Positions 34,904 through 43,634 of a DNA stretch of 64,000 bases are shown piece after piece. The DNA lies in NCBI RefSeq assembly GCF_004345365.1, contig NZ_SLVF01000011.1:1-64000 (forward strand), in the 5' to 3' direction. Below the pieces are notes generated by a model. It was not told where the DNA came from and did no database searches. It was given only the letters and a program-made list of their open reading frames with translations. The position numbers were made by a program, and so were the translations under genes. The first letter of the stretch is position 1; every line of letters starts with the position of its first letter. This DNA is from Kribbella sp. VKM Ac-2568 (lineage in GTDB: Bacteria > Actinomycetota > Actinomycetes > Propionibacteriales > Kribbellaceae).

Positions 34904-34933
34904 TTGGCGAAATTCGCTAAACCGATTTAGCAT
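34904..34933 (+). promoter_or_regulatory. Promoter and LacI-type operator of the GH-A glycosidase gene
   Basis: TTGGCG (34904-34909), an 18-base spacer and TAGCAT (34928-34933) place the transcript start at about 34940, at the ATG (34941), hence a leaderless mRNA. The near-perfect palindrome GCTAAACCGATTTAGC (34916-34931) fills the spacer and -10 element, an ideal repressor site. It closely resembles the site at 33798-33813. Confidence 0.6.
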
Positions 34934-34940
34934 CCCTGTC

Positions 34941-36110
34941 ATGCTCTCGGATCCCGGCACGCCACGGTTCGGCGCGAACTACGTCCCGTCGTCCGGGTGG
35001 TTCTACAGCTGGCTCGACTACGACGGCGCCGCGGTCCGGCGCGACTTCGCCGACCTCGCCGGACTCGGGCTGGACCACGTCCGGGTGTTCCCGGTCTGGC
35101 CGTGGATCCAGCCGAACCGGGCGATCATCCGTGAGCACGCGATCGAGGACCTGCTCGACCTGATCGACGCGGCCGCCGAGCACGGCCTGGGCGTCGCGGT
35201 CGACCTGATCCAGGGCCACCTGTCGAGCTTCGACTTCCTGCCGTCCTGGGTGCTTACCTGGCACCGCAGCAGCCTGTTCGAGAGCGACACCGTCCGCGCC
35301 GGCCTGACGGCGTACGTCGAGACCGTGGCGCGCGCGGTGGCCGGCCGGCCCAACGTCTTCGCGATCACCCTCGGGAACGAGGTGAACAACCTCTGGCCGG
35401 ACAGCTCCACCACCCCGGCGAGCTCGACCAGTTGGGCACGGGACCTGCTCGCAGCGGTGAAGGAGGCGGCGCCCGGGCTCCTCGCGCTGCACTCGGTCTT
35501 CGACGACGCCTGGTACAAACCGGACCACCCGTTCCTGCCGGTCGACGTGGTCGACCTGGGAGAGCTGAGCACCGTCCACTCGTGGGTTTTCAACGGGGTC
35601 TCCCGAGTGGACGGGCCGCTCGGCCCGGCGACCCTGACCCACGCGGACTACCTGGTCGAGCTCGCGGCGGCCACCTCGCTCGACCGGGCGCGACCCGTCT
35701 GGCTGCAGGAGATCGGCGTACCGGGTCCTGACATCCCGGTGGACCTCCAGGCGGAGTTCACCCGCCGTACGGTCGAGCTGGTGGTGCACAACCCGGCGCT
35801 GTGGGGCGTCACCTGGTGGTCGTCGCACGACATCGACCGGCGGCTACTGGACTTCCCGGACCGGGAGTATGACCTCGGGCTCTTCACCGTGGACCACCAG
35901 CGCAAGCCGGCCGCGCAGGCGCTCGCCGACGTGATCGCCGAGATCCGGTCCGCCGGAGTCAGCCCGCAGCAGGCGACCACGCTGACGAGCCCGGTGAACC
36001 TACGCACGGAGCCGCACCGCCGAGCCGAGATCGCCCCCGGCAGCGAATTCCACCTCACCTGGGTGGCAGCCCGCGCGGAAGGCCCGGTCCGCATCTCCCT
36101 TCCGTCCTGA
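34941..36110 (+). CDS. Clan GH-A glycoside hydrolase (GH5-like), cytoplasmic
   Basis: The 389-residue TIM-barrel protein has the acid/base motif LGNEV (E147) and nucleophile motif WLQEIG (E257) of clan GH-A enzymes, which include mannanases, mannosidases and glucanases. There is no signal peptide, so it would act on short sugars imported by the neighbouring ABC system. The C-terminal 40 residues after the barrel (SPVNLRTEPHRR...) are beta-like. The exact family and substrate are not decided from sequence alone. Confidence 0.82.
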   Translation: MLSDPGTPRFGANYVPSSGWFYSWLDYDGAAVRRDFADLAGLGLDHVRVFPVWPWIQPNRAIIREHAIEDLLDLIDAAAEHGLGVAVDLIQGHLSSFDFLPSWVLTWHRSSLFESDTVRAGLTAYVETVARAVAGRPNVFAITLGNEVNNLWPDSSTTPASSTSWARDLLAAVKEAAPGLLALHSVFDDAWYKPDHPFLPVDVVDLGELSTVHSWVFNGVSRVDGPLGPATLTHADYLVELAAATSLDRARPVWLQEIGVPGPDIPVDLQAEFTRRTVELVVHNPALWGVTWWSSHDIDRRLLDFPDREYDLGLFTVDHQRKPAAQALADVIAEIRSAGVSPQQATTLTSPVNLRTEPHRRAEIAPGSEFHLTWVAARAEGPVRISLPS

Positions 36111-36116
36111 CAACAG

Positions 36117-36836
36117 CTACAGCTTGCGGTCGATCAGGACCTGGATACCGTCGAGGATGCGATCCAGGCCGAACTCGAGATCGTCGTCGAGCCCGTCCTC
36201 GTACTCCTGGTTCGTGTAGAGCGCGGTCAGCATCGGATAGTCGCCGGCGGCCAGTCGCGGCACCAGGAACGCGCCCACCTCGTCCGACTGCACCGGCGCT
36301 GCGTCGCTCGCCTCCAACTGCCGGGCCAGGTTGGCGTAGCTGCGGACGTACCCGTCGAGCAGCAGCACACAGCCGAGGTTGTCGTGCTGGCTCAGTCCGG
36401 TGTCGTCGAGCACCTGCAGCAGTACTTCGACCCAGCTGAGCAGGTTCGGCGTCACCGGCGCACCCCTGATCGGGACATCCAGCAGCCAGGGGCGCTCGGA
36501 GTACCGCTCCAACTGGGCGTGCACCCAGGCTTGCGCGCCCTCGCGCCAGCCTTCGGCGGTCAGTCGAGGCGCTCGTCCCCAGGCGGTCTCGGTGACCAGC
36601 ACGATCAGTTCGTCCTTCGAGCTGACGTAGCGGTACATCGCGTTCGTGCTGACGCCCAGGTGCGCGGCAATCCTCTGCAGCGAGATGGCCTCGAAGCCCT
36701 GGGTGTCGCCGAACTCGATCCCGGTGGCGACGATCTGCCGGACGCTGAGCGCGGGTTTCGGGCCACGGCGCTGCACCGGCTGGACGCCCCAGGACAGGGC
36801 GAGCCCAGCCGGCAACCGGCCCGGCTCGTCGCTCAT
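36117..36836 (-). CDS. TetR-family transcriptional regulator
   Basis: The 239-residue protein has a DNA-binding domain at about 25-70 (LQRIAAHLGVSTNAMYRYVSSKDELIVLV) and a TetR_C-type ligand domain. The start at 36836 (MSDEPGRLPAG) has a GGAAGG site. It is convergent with the glycosidase gene (6-base gap) and diverges from a small membrane gene and an FtsX-permease remnant. TetR proteins often control such exporters, so its target may have been lost. Confidence 0.88.
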   Translation of the reverse strand: MSDEPGRLPAGLALSWGVQPVQRRGPKPALSVRQIVATGIEFGDTQGFEAISLQRIAAHLGVSTNAMYRYVSSKDELIVLVTETAWGRAPRLTAEGWREGAQAWVHAQLERYSERPWLLDVPIRGAPVTPNLLSWVEVLLQVLDDTGLSQHDNLGCVLLLDGYVRSYANLARQLEASDAAPVQSDEVGAFLVPRLAAGDYPMLTALYTNQEYEDGLDDDLEFGLDRILDGIQVLIDRKL

Positions 36837-37206
36837 GCCCCCATCCTTCCGCACCCGGCGCCGTTCCGGCAGGACCCTGAGCCCCACCGGTCACAGGGGA
36901 CTTGACCCCACCTCCGAAACGGGTCCCAGACTCCTGCCGGGACAAACTGTTCAATCCTTACGCTTTTCTCGTCGGACCGGCACCGGGCCGGACGCGGTAC
37001 CGCCGTCGGGACTGACCCTGGCACTGCGCATCGCGACCGTCGGCTGGCTGGCCGTCTGCGGGCTGGTGCTCGCGGTCTTCGGCCACTTCGACGGGCCGTG
37101 GTGGCTGTGGTCGGACCTCGGTCTGGGACTGGGCGTCGCCATCCTCTGGTGGACCAACGAGTCCTACCACCGCAAGTCCCACCTGCCCGCCGCCGCGACC
37201 CGCTGA
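36835..37206 (+). CDS. Small membrane protein with uncertain start, possibly DUF2530-like
   Basis: The last 65 residues have two hydrophobic helices: LALRIATVGWLAVCGLVLAV and WWLWSDLGLGLGVAILWW, then a short charged tail. The pair resembles DUF2530-type actinobacterial proteins. The only in-frame ATG (36835) overlaps the divergent tetR start and has no ribosome site; the first 55 codons look non-coding. The gene may have lost its true start, or use a rare one near 36955. Confidence 0.4.
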   Translation: MPPSFRTRRRSGRTLSPTGHRGLDPTSETGPRLLPGQTVQSLRFSRRTGTGPDAVPPSGLTLALRIATVGWLAVCGLVLAVFGHFDGPWWLWSDLGLGLGVAILWWTNESYHRKSHLPAAATR

Positions 37207-37874
37207 CCCCTCTCGCAACTGCTGCTCCGATCGAAGGTGACTACTCGCAGACCACCCAGCAGACGGCAGCGGTCGACGCCTACACGGACAACCTGTCTGC
37301 AAATGTCGTCATCACAAGCGATGTGGGCGCCCTACCGGACGGTCTGTTCGACGAGGTCCGGAGTGCGCCGCGAGTCACCGCGGCCTCGGAGTTGGTCCGG
37401 AGCACGGGCTGGATCGAGGAGCCGTACGACACCACTCACACCAGCGATGCCTGGCCGCTCCTGGGGCTGAACGGGCCCGTCTACAAGGGAAAGGTCCACG
37501 CCGGATCTCTGGAGCAACTCACCGGTGACACGGTCGCCCTGCCACCCGGAGCGGCCAAGAAGCTGAAGGTCGGCATCGGGGACGAGATCGGAGTACGGCT
37601 GGGTGACGACGCGCTGGTCAAGGTGAAGATCGTCGCGCTGGTCGACGGTACTTCGGGGTGCGAGTCGATCCTGCTGCCCTCGGCTCTGCTGGTCGCGATC
37701 GCGATCGCCTACACCGCGATCGCCTCGATCAACACGATCGCGGTGGCGGTGCTCGACCGGCGGCGTGAGTTCGGCCTGCAGCGGCTGACCGGTTTCACCC
37801 GGCGGCAGGTGGTTGCGCGGCGAGCCGATGGACGCGGTCAACTCCCCAGCCGGCTGATCACTCGCCGATCGTGA
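37207..37874 (+). pseudogene. FtsX/MacB-type ABC permease remnant
   Basis: Without a start codon of its own, the frame encodes part of an extracytoplasmic MacB-like core (DAYTDNLSANVVITSDVGALPDG..., PPGAAKKLKVGIGDEIGVRLGDD) and then, after DGTSGCE, jumps to the C-terminal FtsX segment IAYTAIASINTIAVAVLDRR. Intact relatives are around 800 residues, with two FtsX domains; here about 220 are left. The N-terminal helices, middle and end are missing. The tail runs into the convergent SseB-like gene. Confidence 0.65.
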
Positions 37875-38349
37875 CCCACCCGTAGCCGCCGTCTTCCAGG
37901 CGAACCACCTGGAAGCCGGCGGCGAGGCGCCGTACGTCATCCGTCTCCAGTACTGCGGGCGCCGGCCCGGCGACATCGATGACGATGGCGGCGGCGCCCT
38001 CCTGGATCGCGGCGGTGGCTACCAACTGTGACTGGGCGGGCATCGGCCGCGCCTCGGGACTCCAGCGGGCCAGACTCTCCGTGCTCGTGAAGGCCAGCAA
38101 CGCGTTCCGCCCGTCCTGGCCCTGCAGCAGCGCCACGGCCATGTCGGAGGTCTTGTCGTGCGCCAGCCCACGCTCGTCGTACTCGACCTCGCCGAGCATG
38201 GCGACCACCGGCACCAGCAGCCGCGCCTTCGTCAGCGCGGCCAGGATCGCGCCCTGGTCACCCGCTCGGAGGGCTTCGCTGAGCGCAGGATCGGCCGTCC
38301 CGTCGTCGTTGTCGAATCCGGTGAAGGCGAGGCGGCGTTCTGGTTGCAC
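37858..38349 (-). CDS. SseB family protein
   Basis: The 163-residue protein shows the SseB fold segments LLVPVVAMLGEVEYDERG, KTSDMAVALLQGQDGRNALLAFTSTESL and a hydrophobic VIDVAGPAPAVLE stretch. Relatives near hisG/infC in actinobacteria carry this family; function is unknown, and despite the name it is unrelated to secretion here. The 3' end overlaps the permease remnant by 17 bases. Confidence 0.8.
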   Translation of the reverse strand: MQPERRLAFTGFDNDDGTADPALSEALRAGDQGAILAALTKARLLVPVVAMLGEVEYDERGLAHDKTSDMAVALLQGQDGRNALLAFTSTESLARWSPEARPMPAQSQLVATAAIQEGAAAIVIDVAGPAPAVLETDDVRRLAAGFQVVRLEDGGYGWVTIGE

Positions 38350-38420
38350 CCACCCATTGTCCGGGTCGCCTCCCCGGAGCGGGGTTTCAGGGTGGTGTCA
38401 GGGCTGTTCCCTCTTGGATC

Positions 38421-38954
38421 GTGTGGTTCCTGTGCGAGCCTGGGTATGTGCCTGACTTCAATGATCTGACGCTGCTGCCGTTCTGTGCCGGCCTCACGCT
38501 GCTCGGCCTGATCGCATCCTGGGCCGCCTGGCGGCGCCGCGGACTCGCTTCGGGCGTGCGTGGCGTGGCCTGGTCGCTGCTCCCGGTCTCGCTGTACATG
38601 ACCGGGCTGCTCGAGCTGCTCTGGGACGTGGTGAAGAGCGTCACGAGCTGGGTCACGCACCTGATCTTCTCCCCCACCGTGTGGGCGGGGGTGGCGCTGT
38701 TCGGCGTCTCGGTCGTGCTCTACGTCGTTTCCGGCGTGGCCAGGACGCGCCGTGGTGACGCCCCGGAGAAGGCGGCCAAGCCCAAGCAGGTCTCCGACGC
38801 CATCGGTGAGCTGACGGCGTCCGGTCCCCCGGCGGCCAGCGCGAAGCCCACGAAGCAGGCGAAGCCCGCCAAGGCCCCCAAGGCGGGTAAGAGCCAGGAA
38901 TCGTCGGAGTTCGACGAGATCGAGGACATCCTGAAACGCCATGGAATCAACTGA
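38421..38954 (+). CDS. Membrane protein of unknown function with Lys/Ala-rich tail
   Basis: The protein (177 residues from GTG 38421; 168 if GTG 38448 is used) has three hydrophobic segments (about 18-38, 48-66 and 80-105), a flexible linker of repeated PAK/PTK units, and an acidic end, SEFDEIEDILKRHGIN, that may form a docking helix. No family was recognised. No clear ribosome site precedes either start. Its stop lies 14 bases inside the next gene, suggesting co-translation. Confidence 0.65.
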   Translation: MWFLCEPGYVPDFNDLTLLPFCAGLTLLGLIASWAAWRRRGLASGVRGVAWSLLPVSLYMTGLLELLWDVVKSVTSWVTHLIFSPTVWAGVALFGVSVVLYVVSGVARTRRGDAPEKAAKPKQVSDAIGELTASGPPAASAKPTKQAKPAKAPKAGKSQESSEFDEIEDILKRHGIN

Positions 38955-39663
38955 CCCCCTGACCAAGGGCACCCCTGGTACCGACCCCCTGACGAACGGC
39001 CCCCTGACACACGATCCCCTGACGAACGGGCCGCTGGCGATCGACAAGTTGCTCGACCACGTCCAGGAGATGCCCGCCCGGCTGGGCCGGACGCGGCTGA
39101 TCAGCGTCGACGGGCCCGCCGGTTCCGGCAAGACCACCCTGGCCGACCGCATCGCCGCGCGTGCGGAGGCGCGCGGCCTGCACACGCTGGTGCTGCACAT
39201 GGACGACCTGTACGAGGGGTGGGACGGCGCGGTTCGCGGGTTCGGGCTGCTCCGGGACCACGTCCTCAAGAGGCTGGCGGACGGCCGCGAAGGCCGCTAC
39301 CGCCGGTACGACTGGCAGCATGGCGCCTACGCCGAGCTCCACGTGGTCCCGGTCACCCTGGACCTGCTGATCGTCGAGGGCGTCACCTCGAACGACCGCG
39401 ACGCCGATCCCTACCAGTCACTGCGGATCTGGATCGAGACGAGCAACGAGGTCCGCCTGGACCGCGGTATCGAGCGCGACGGCGAGGCCCTCCGCGACCA
39501 CTGGCTGGAGTGGATGCGCTGGGAGCGTGACCACTTCGCCACCGAGAACAGCCGGCAGCGCGCCCACGTCATCGTCGACGGCGACCCCACCGTCCCGCAC
39601 TCGACGGAGACCGAACTGGTGACCAAGTCCGTCAACCTCACCCAGGACTCCGCCGCCTCCTAG
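38941..39663 (+). CDS. P-loop kinase, uridine kinase-like
   Basis: The 240-residue protein has Walker A GPAGSGKTTLADR (58-70), a LHMDDLYEGWDG segment (84-95) typical of uridine kinase-like proteins, and a LIVEGV Walker B-like strand (about 142). It would phosphorylate a nucleoside or related alcohol. The N-terminal 35 residues consist of imperfect repeats (DPLTKGTPGT, DPLTNGPLTH, DPLTNGPL). Start is ATG 38941, but translation could begin later. Confidence 0.75.
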   Translation: MESTDPLTKGTPGTDPLTNGPLTHDPLTNGPLAIDKLLDHVQEMPARLGRTRLISVDGPAGSGKTTLADRIAARAEARGLHTLVLHMDDLYEGWDGAVRGFGLLRDHVLKRLADGREGRYRRYDWQHGAYAELHVVPVTLDLLIVEGVTSNDRDADPYQSLRIWIETSNEVRLDRGIERDGEALRDHWLEWMRWERDHFATENSRQRAHVIVDGDPTVPHSTETELVTKSVNLTQDSAAS

Positions 39664-39744
39664 CCGCGTTGTCTATCAGGTTTTCGTCGAGCGCCAGTGT
39701 GACGTTTGCCCTTGTGGACAACAGAAAACGGCGGGGTTGGTGAC

Positions 39745-39774
39745 TTGGCGTGCACACTTGATTGCGCCTAGAAT
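39745..39774 (+). promoter_or_regulatory. Promoter of the DUF222-HNH gene
   Basis: TTGGCG (39745-39750), an 18-base spacer and TAGAAT (39769-39774) lie so close to ATG 39782 that transcription would start at the initiation codon. No ribosome site is present, agreeing with a leaderless mRNA. Confidence 0.5.
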
Positions 39775-39781
39775 CGAAGAC

Positions 39782-41377
39782 ATGTTCGATGGCGATGTGC
39801 AGGAGTTGGATACGGCCGAGCTGCTCAGCTCGACCGCAGAGCATCACGCCGAACACCGGCGGCTCGAGGTCAGGCTCATCGTCCACGCTCTGCGGTACGC
39901 CGACCTTCACCATTCCACGACCCACGAGCGCGCCGAAACACCTGGGAGTGAACGGGCGATCGTCCTCGGCGGAGCGGGCTGCCCATCGATCAGCGAGTTC
40001 GCCGCTGCTGAGTTCGGGGCCATGATGGACATGTCCGCCGGTGCCGCGGCGGCCTTCATCGGCCAGGCACTCGCCCTTCGCCACAGATTGCCCCGAATCC
40101 TCGCGATGGTTCTGAACGAGGAGGCGACTCCTTGGAAGGCCCGGCAGATCGCCACTGCCTGCCTCGACCTGAGCGAGGAGGCCGCCGCCATCGTCGATCG
40201 GCGGGTTGCGGGGATCATCGATTCCGTCACCCCGCTTCGGTTGAAGAAGATCGTCAAGGCGGCGATCTGGCAGGCAGACGCCGCAGCAGCCGAGGCGGCT
40301 GCCCAGCAGAAGGCCCGCGAACGAGGTGTCTACATCGGTCGCTCGAACGACCATGGCAACAAGTCCGTCTGGATCCTGGCCGCGTCGGGCGATGTCATCC
40401 GTTTCGACGCCACTGTCGACGCGATCGCTGAAGCCCTGAAAGCCCTCGGCGACACCAGTTCTCTCCAAAGGCGCCGCGCCAAGGCCGTCGGTATCCTCGC
40501 TGACCCGACCTACGCCGCCGCCGTGCTCGCCCAAGCCTCCAGTCTCTCCGTGAGCACCCCGCCGCGCCCTGCCGCCGCCTCAGCTTCCAGACATGTCAGA
40601 GGATCCGCGGAAGCAGCATCGCCTGCCGTGGATCCGGCTGAGCCGGGGATTGATGACGAGGCGGACCGAGACGCACCACATCCAGGTCAAACCGAGCTGC
40701 CTGATCCCCTGGACACGCCGGTCCGGACCCGACACGAAACGTGCGAGGACTCCGACGATTCAGAGCCGGATCGAGCAGCGCAGCGCGCCCTGGCAGCGAG
40801 GCTTGCCCAGATCAAGCAGCAAGCCCACAGCAACACCATGCAGTCCGGCGGACGTTCACCGGGCCGGACAGAGGTTCTCGTCCACCTCACCGACCACACC
40901 CTCGCCACCGGCAGCGGAGTCTTGCGGGTCGAAGGCATCGGGCCGATGGTGGCCGGCCAACTGGGCGAATTGATCGGATACGGCCCGTACCTGGTGAGGC
41001 CGGTGATCGACCTCAACGACAAGGTCAGCGTCGACGCCTATGAGATTCCCGACCGCATTCGTGAACGTGTTGCGCTGACCCACCCGGTCGAGCAGTTCCC
41101 GTTCGGGACAGCTGAGACGACCCGACGGATCGACCTCGACCACATCGAGCCCTACGACCCGACCGGACCACCCGGGCAGACGAATACCAGCAACCTGGCA
41201 CCCCTGCGGCGATTCAGCCACCGGGTCAAGACCCACGGGCGCTGGTCGGTCCGGCGTCTCGACGACGGCGCTCTGGAGTGGACCAGCCCCCACGGGTTCA
41301 GGTTCCGGGTCGATCACACCGGCACTCGCCGCATCGACAAGCTGATGGCCGGCTCCACGAGCGGTGCGGGAGGATAG
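39782..41377 (+). CDS. DUF222 / HNH endonuclease domain protein (13E12-like)
   Basis: The 531-residue protein has an N-terminal DUF222 helical domain (about 10-330), a low-complexity Pro/Asp-rich linker, and an HNH nuclease motif near the C-terminus (IDLDHIEPYDP, NTSNLAPLRRFSHRVKTH; about 455-495). Such genes are multi-copy in actinobacteria and resemble the M. tuberculosis 13E12 proteins; their role is undefined. The start at 39782 fits the promoter. Composition is similar to its neighbours, with a slightly AT-richer 5' half. Confidence 0.88.
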   Translation: MFDGDVQELDTAELLSSTAEHHAEHRRLEVRLIVHALRYADLHHSTTHERAETPGSERAIVLGGAGCPSISEFAAAEFGAMMDMSAGAAAAFIGQALALRHRLPRILAMVLNEEATPWKARQIATACLDLSEEAAAIVDRRVAGIIDSVTPLRLKKIVKAAIWQADAAAAEAAAQQKARERGVYIGRSNDHGNKSVWILAASGDVIRFDATVDAIAEALKALGDTSSLQRRRAKAVGILADPTYAAAVLAQASSLSVSTPPRPAAASASRHVRGSAEAASPAVDPAEPGIDDEADRDAPHPGQTELPDPLDTPVRTRHETCEDSDDSEPDRAAQRALAARLAQIKQQAHSNTMQSGGRSPGRTEVLVHLTDHTLATGSGVLRVEGIGPMVAGQLGELIGYGPYLVRPVIDLNDKVSVDAYEIPDRIRERVALTHPVEQFPFGTAETTRRIDLDHIEPYDPTGPPGQTNTSNLAPLRRFSHRVKTHGRWSVRRLDDGALEWTSPHGFRFRVDHTGTRRIDKLMAGSTSGAGG

Positions 41378-41381
41378 GCGG

Positions 41382-42278
41382 ATGAGCCGACAGGTCTTGC
41401 CGTCAGGGGAGCAGTGGACGATTCGCGCCGGGGAGTACCTCGGCACCGTGGTGAGCGTGGGTGGAGGCCTCCGCGGACTCTCGTACGGCGGGCGCGAGGT
41501 GCTCGTGGGCTACGGCGAGGACGAGCCGGCGCACGCGGGGATCGGGCAGCACCTGTTCCCGTGGCCGAACCGGATCACCGACGGGAAGTACACCTTCCGC
41601 GGGGTGGACCAGCAGCTCTACCTGACCGAGCCGGCCCGGCTGAACGCGATCCACGGGCTGACGCGCTGGGCGAATTGGGAGCGAGTGGACGACGGCACCG
41701 ACGAATCCGTCGTCCACCTGGCGCACCACCTCCACGGCCAGCCGGGGTATCCGCACCAGCTGGACCTGAGCCTCGAATACCACCTGGATGCCGAGAGCGG
41801 GTTGACCGTCACCGCCCGGGCGGTGAACGTCGGCGCCGATGACGCGCCGTACGGGTATGGCGTCCACCCGTACCTGTCCGTCGGCCGGAAGATCGACGAG
41901 TGTGAGCTGGAGTTCACCGCGGCGGAGTGGCTGGAGGTCACCCCGGATCGTTTGAGCCCCGTGGGACTGGCACCGGTAGGCGGTTCGCAGTACGACTTCA
42001 GTCAGGCGAAGAAGTTGCAGGATCTCGACATCGACAACGCCTTCACCGGACTGCCGGAGTCCTGGGAGGTGCGGCTGACCGATCCGGACACGGGGAACAC
42101 CGCGCGGCTGCGCAGCGATACCAGGTGGATGCAGCTCTACACGGGTAACGCGATCGGCCGGGTCGGGCTGGCCGTCGAGCCGATGACGTGTCCGCCGGAC
42201 GCCTTCAAGACCGGCGACGACCTGGTCGTCCTGAAGCCCGGCGACGAACACACCACCAGCTTCGACGTCAGCGTCTAG
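41382..42278 (+). CDS. Aldose 1-epimerase family protein
   Basis: The 298-residue beta-sandwich protein shows GQHLFPWPNRITDGKY and NAIHGLTRW (about 85-95; candidate catalytic His) with YGYGVHPYL (about 160) and a late EPMTCPPDAF, the galactose-mutarotase-like pattern. It probably interconverts alpha and beta sugars, or acts on sugar phosphates. ATG 41382 follows a GGAGG site. It ends 4 bases inside the convergent PH-domain gene. Confidence 0.87.
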   Translation: MSRQVLPSGEQWTIRAGEYLGTVVSVGGGLRGLSYGGREVLVGYGEDEPAHAGIGQHLFPWPNRITDGKYTFRGVDQQLYLTEPARLNAIHGLTRWANWERVDDGTDESVVHLAHHLHGQPGYPHQLDLSLEYHLDAESGLTVTARAVNVGADDAPYGYGVHPYLSVGRKIDECELEFTAAEWLEVTPDRLSPVGLAPVGGSQYDFSQAKKLQDLDIDNAFTGLPESWEVRLTDPDTGNTARLRSDTRWMQLYTGNAIGRVGLAVEPMTCPPDAFKTGDDLVVLKPGDEHTTSFDVSV

Positions 42279-42763
42279 GCGAGCGGCTGACCGGCGCCAT
42301 GAGAGCGGGCCACCGCGGCCAGTTCCTTGGCCGCGCGGCCCGCCCGGGCGCCTTCCGACGCCTGCACCGCGAGGATGCCGAGTCTGTTGCCCTCGGCATC
42401 GAACAGCTGCAGCCATGGGTCACCCGCGCGGAACCGCAGCGCCTTCACGTTGTCCCAGCCGTAGCGGTAGCTCTTGAACACGTTCCGGACCCGCAGCCCG
42501 TCGGCGTACGCCGTGACGCGGACCGTGGCCATCCGGTAGAGCAGCCAGAGGATGACACCGAAGAACGCCAGCAGCGTGATCCGCTGGAACGGCGTGAAGC
42601 TGTCCCGCGACTCCGCCGACAACCGGAACCAGATCACCCCGAACACGGCGACCAGGGACAGCCCCATCGCGGTCGACATCATCGCGACCATCCACGGGTG
42701 GAAGGTCCACTCCGCCCGCGGGGCCGCGGTGTCCTTCGAGGTCATCGTGGTCAGATCCGGCAC
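42275..42763 (-). CDS. PH-domain membrane protein
   Basis: The 162-residue protein has two transmembrane helices (about 26-46 and 62-80) and a C-terminal bacterial PH-like domain (about 82-150; VRVTAYADGLRVRNVFKSYRYGWDNVKALRF). The gene is downstream of hisG in several actinobacteria. The start may be GTG 42763, which overlaps hisG by 13 bases, or ATG 42745. Function is unknown. Confidence 0.75.
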   Translation of the reverse strand: MPDLTTMTSKDTAAPRAEWTFHPWMVAMMSTAMGLSLVAVFGVIWFRLSAESRDSFTPFQRITLLAFFGVILWLLYRMATVRVTAYADGLRVRNVFKSYRYGWDNVKALRFRAGDPWLQLFDAEGNRLGILAVQASEGARAGRAAKELAAVARSHGAGQPLA

Positions 42764-43602
42764 GCGTGGATGTCCGTGGTGAGGATGGCCCGGGCGCCGA
42801 TCTCCCAGAGCAGGTCCATGATCCGCTGTGCTTCGGCCCGGGGCACCATCACGCGGACGGCGACCCAGCCTTCCCGATGAAGCGGCGAGACCGTCGGCGA
42901 CTCGAGGCCCGGCGCCACCGCGTTCGCGGCCTCGACCGCCTCGGCGCGGATGTCGTAGTCCATCATCACGTAGTTGCGGGCGACCAGGACGCCCTCCAGC
43001 CGGCGCACCAGCTGCTCGAGCCCGTTGGGTTGCTCCACGGACGCCGCGTGCCGCTTGATCAGCACCGCCTCGGACTTGAGGATCGGTTCGCCGAACACCT
43101 CCAGGCCCGCCTGGCGCAGCGTCGTACCGGTCTCGACGACGTCGGCGATCACGTCCGCGACGCCGAGCTGGACCGCGGACTCGACCGCGCCGTCCAGCTT
43201 CACCACGGACGCCTTGACGCCGTTCTCGGCCAGGTGGTCGCTGAGGATGCCGGCGAACGAGGTGGCGATCCGCTTGCCCTCGAGGTCCTTCACCGACCGG
43301 GCCACCCCGGGCCGGCCGGCGAACCGGAAGGTCGAGCCGCCGAAGCCGAGCTCGAGGATGGTCTCGGCGTCCGCGTGCGAGTCGAGCACCAGGTCGCGGC
43401 CGGAGATGCCGACGTCCAGGGTGCCCTCACCGACGTACACGGCGATGTCGCGGGGGCGCAGATAGTAGAACTCGACGCCGTTGTCGGGGTCGGTCAGGGA
43501 CAGGTCCTTGGTGGTCCGGCGCTGCCGGTAACCGGCCTCGGCCAGGATCTCGGTGGCGGCCTCGCTCAGCGAGCCCTTGTTCGGTACTGCGACGCGCAGC
43601 AT
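42751..43602 (-). CDS. hisG: ATP phosphoribosyltransferase, long form
   Basis: First enzyme of histidine synthesis, joining ATP and PRPP. The 283-residue product has the N-terminal MLRVAVPNKGSL, the PRPP-site segment AVQLGVADVIADVVETGTTL (about 145-164) and a C-terminal regulatory ACT-like domain (about 205-283), typical of the feedback-inhibited long form. It follows hisE by 46 bases. Confidence 0.97.
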   Translation of the reverse strand: MLRVAVPNKGSLSEAATEILAEAGYRQRRTTKDLSLTDPDNGVEFYYLRPRDIAVYVGEGTLDVGISGRDLVLDSHADAETILELGFGGSTFRFAGRPGVARSVKDLEGKRIATSFAGILSDHLAENGVKASVVKLDGAVESAVQLGVADVIADVVETGTTLRQAGLEVFGEPILKSEAVLIKRHAASVEQPNGLEQLVRRLEGVLVARNYVMMDYDIRAEAVEAANAVAPGLESPTVSPLHREGWVAVRVMVPRAEAQRIMDLLWEIGARAILTTDIHACRI

Positions 43603-43634
43603 GAAACGGCCAATCTGTAGATGTGAACCGGGGG

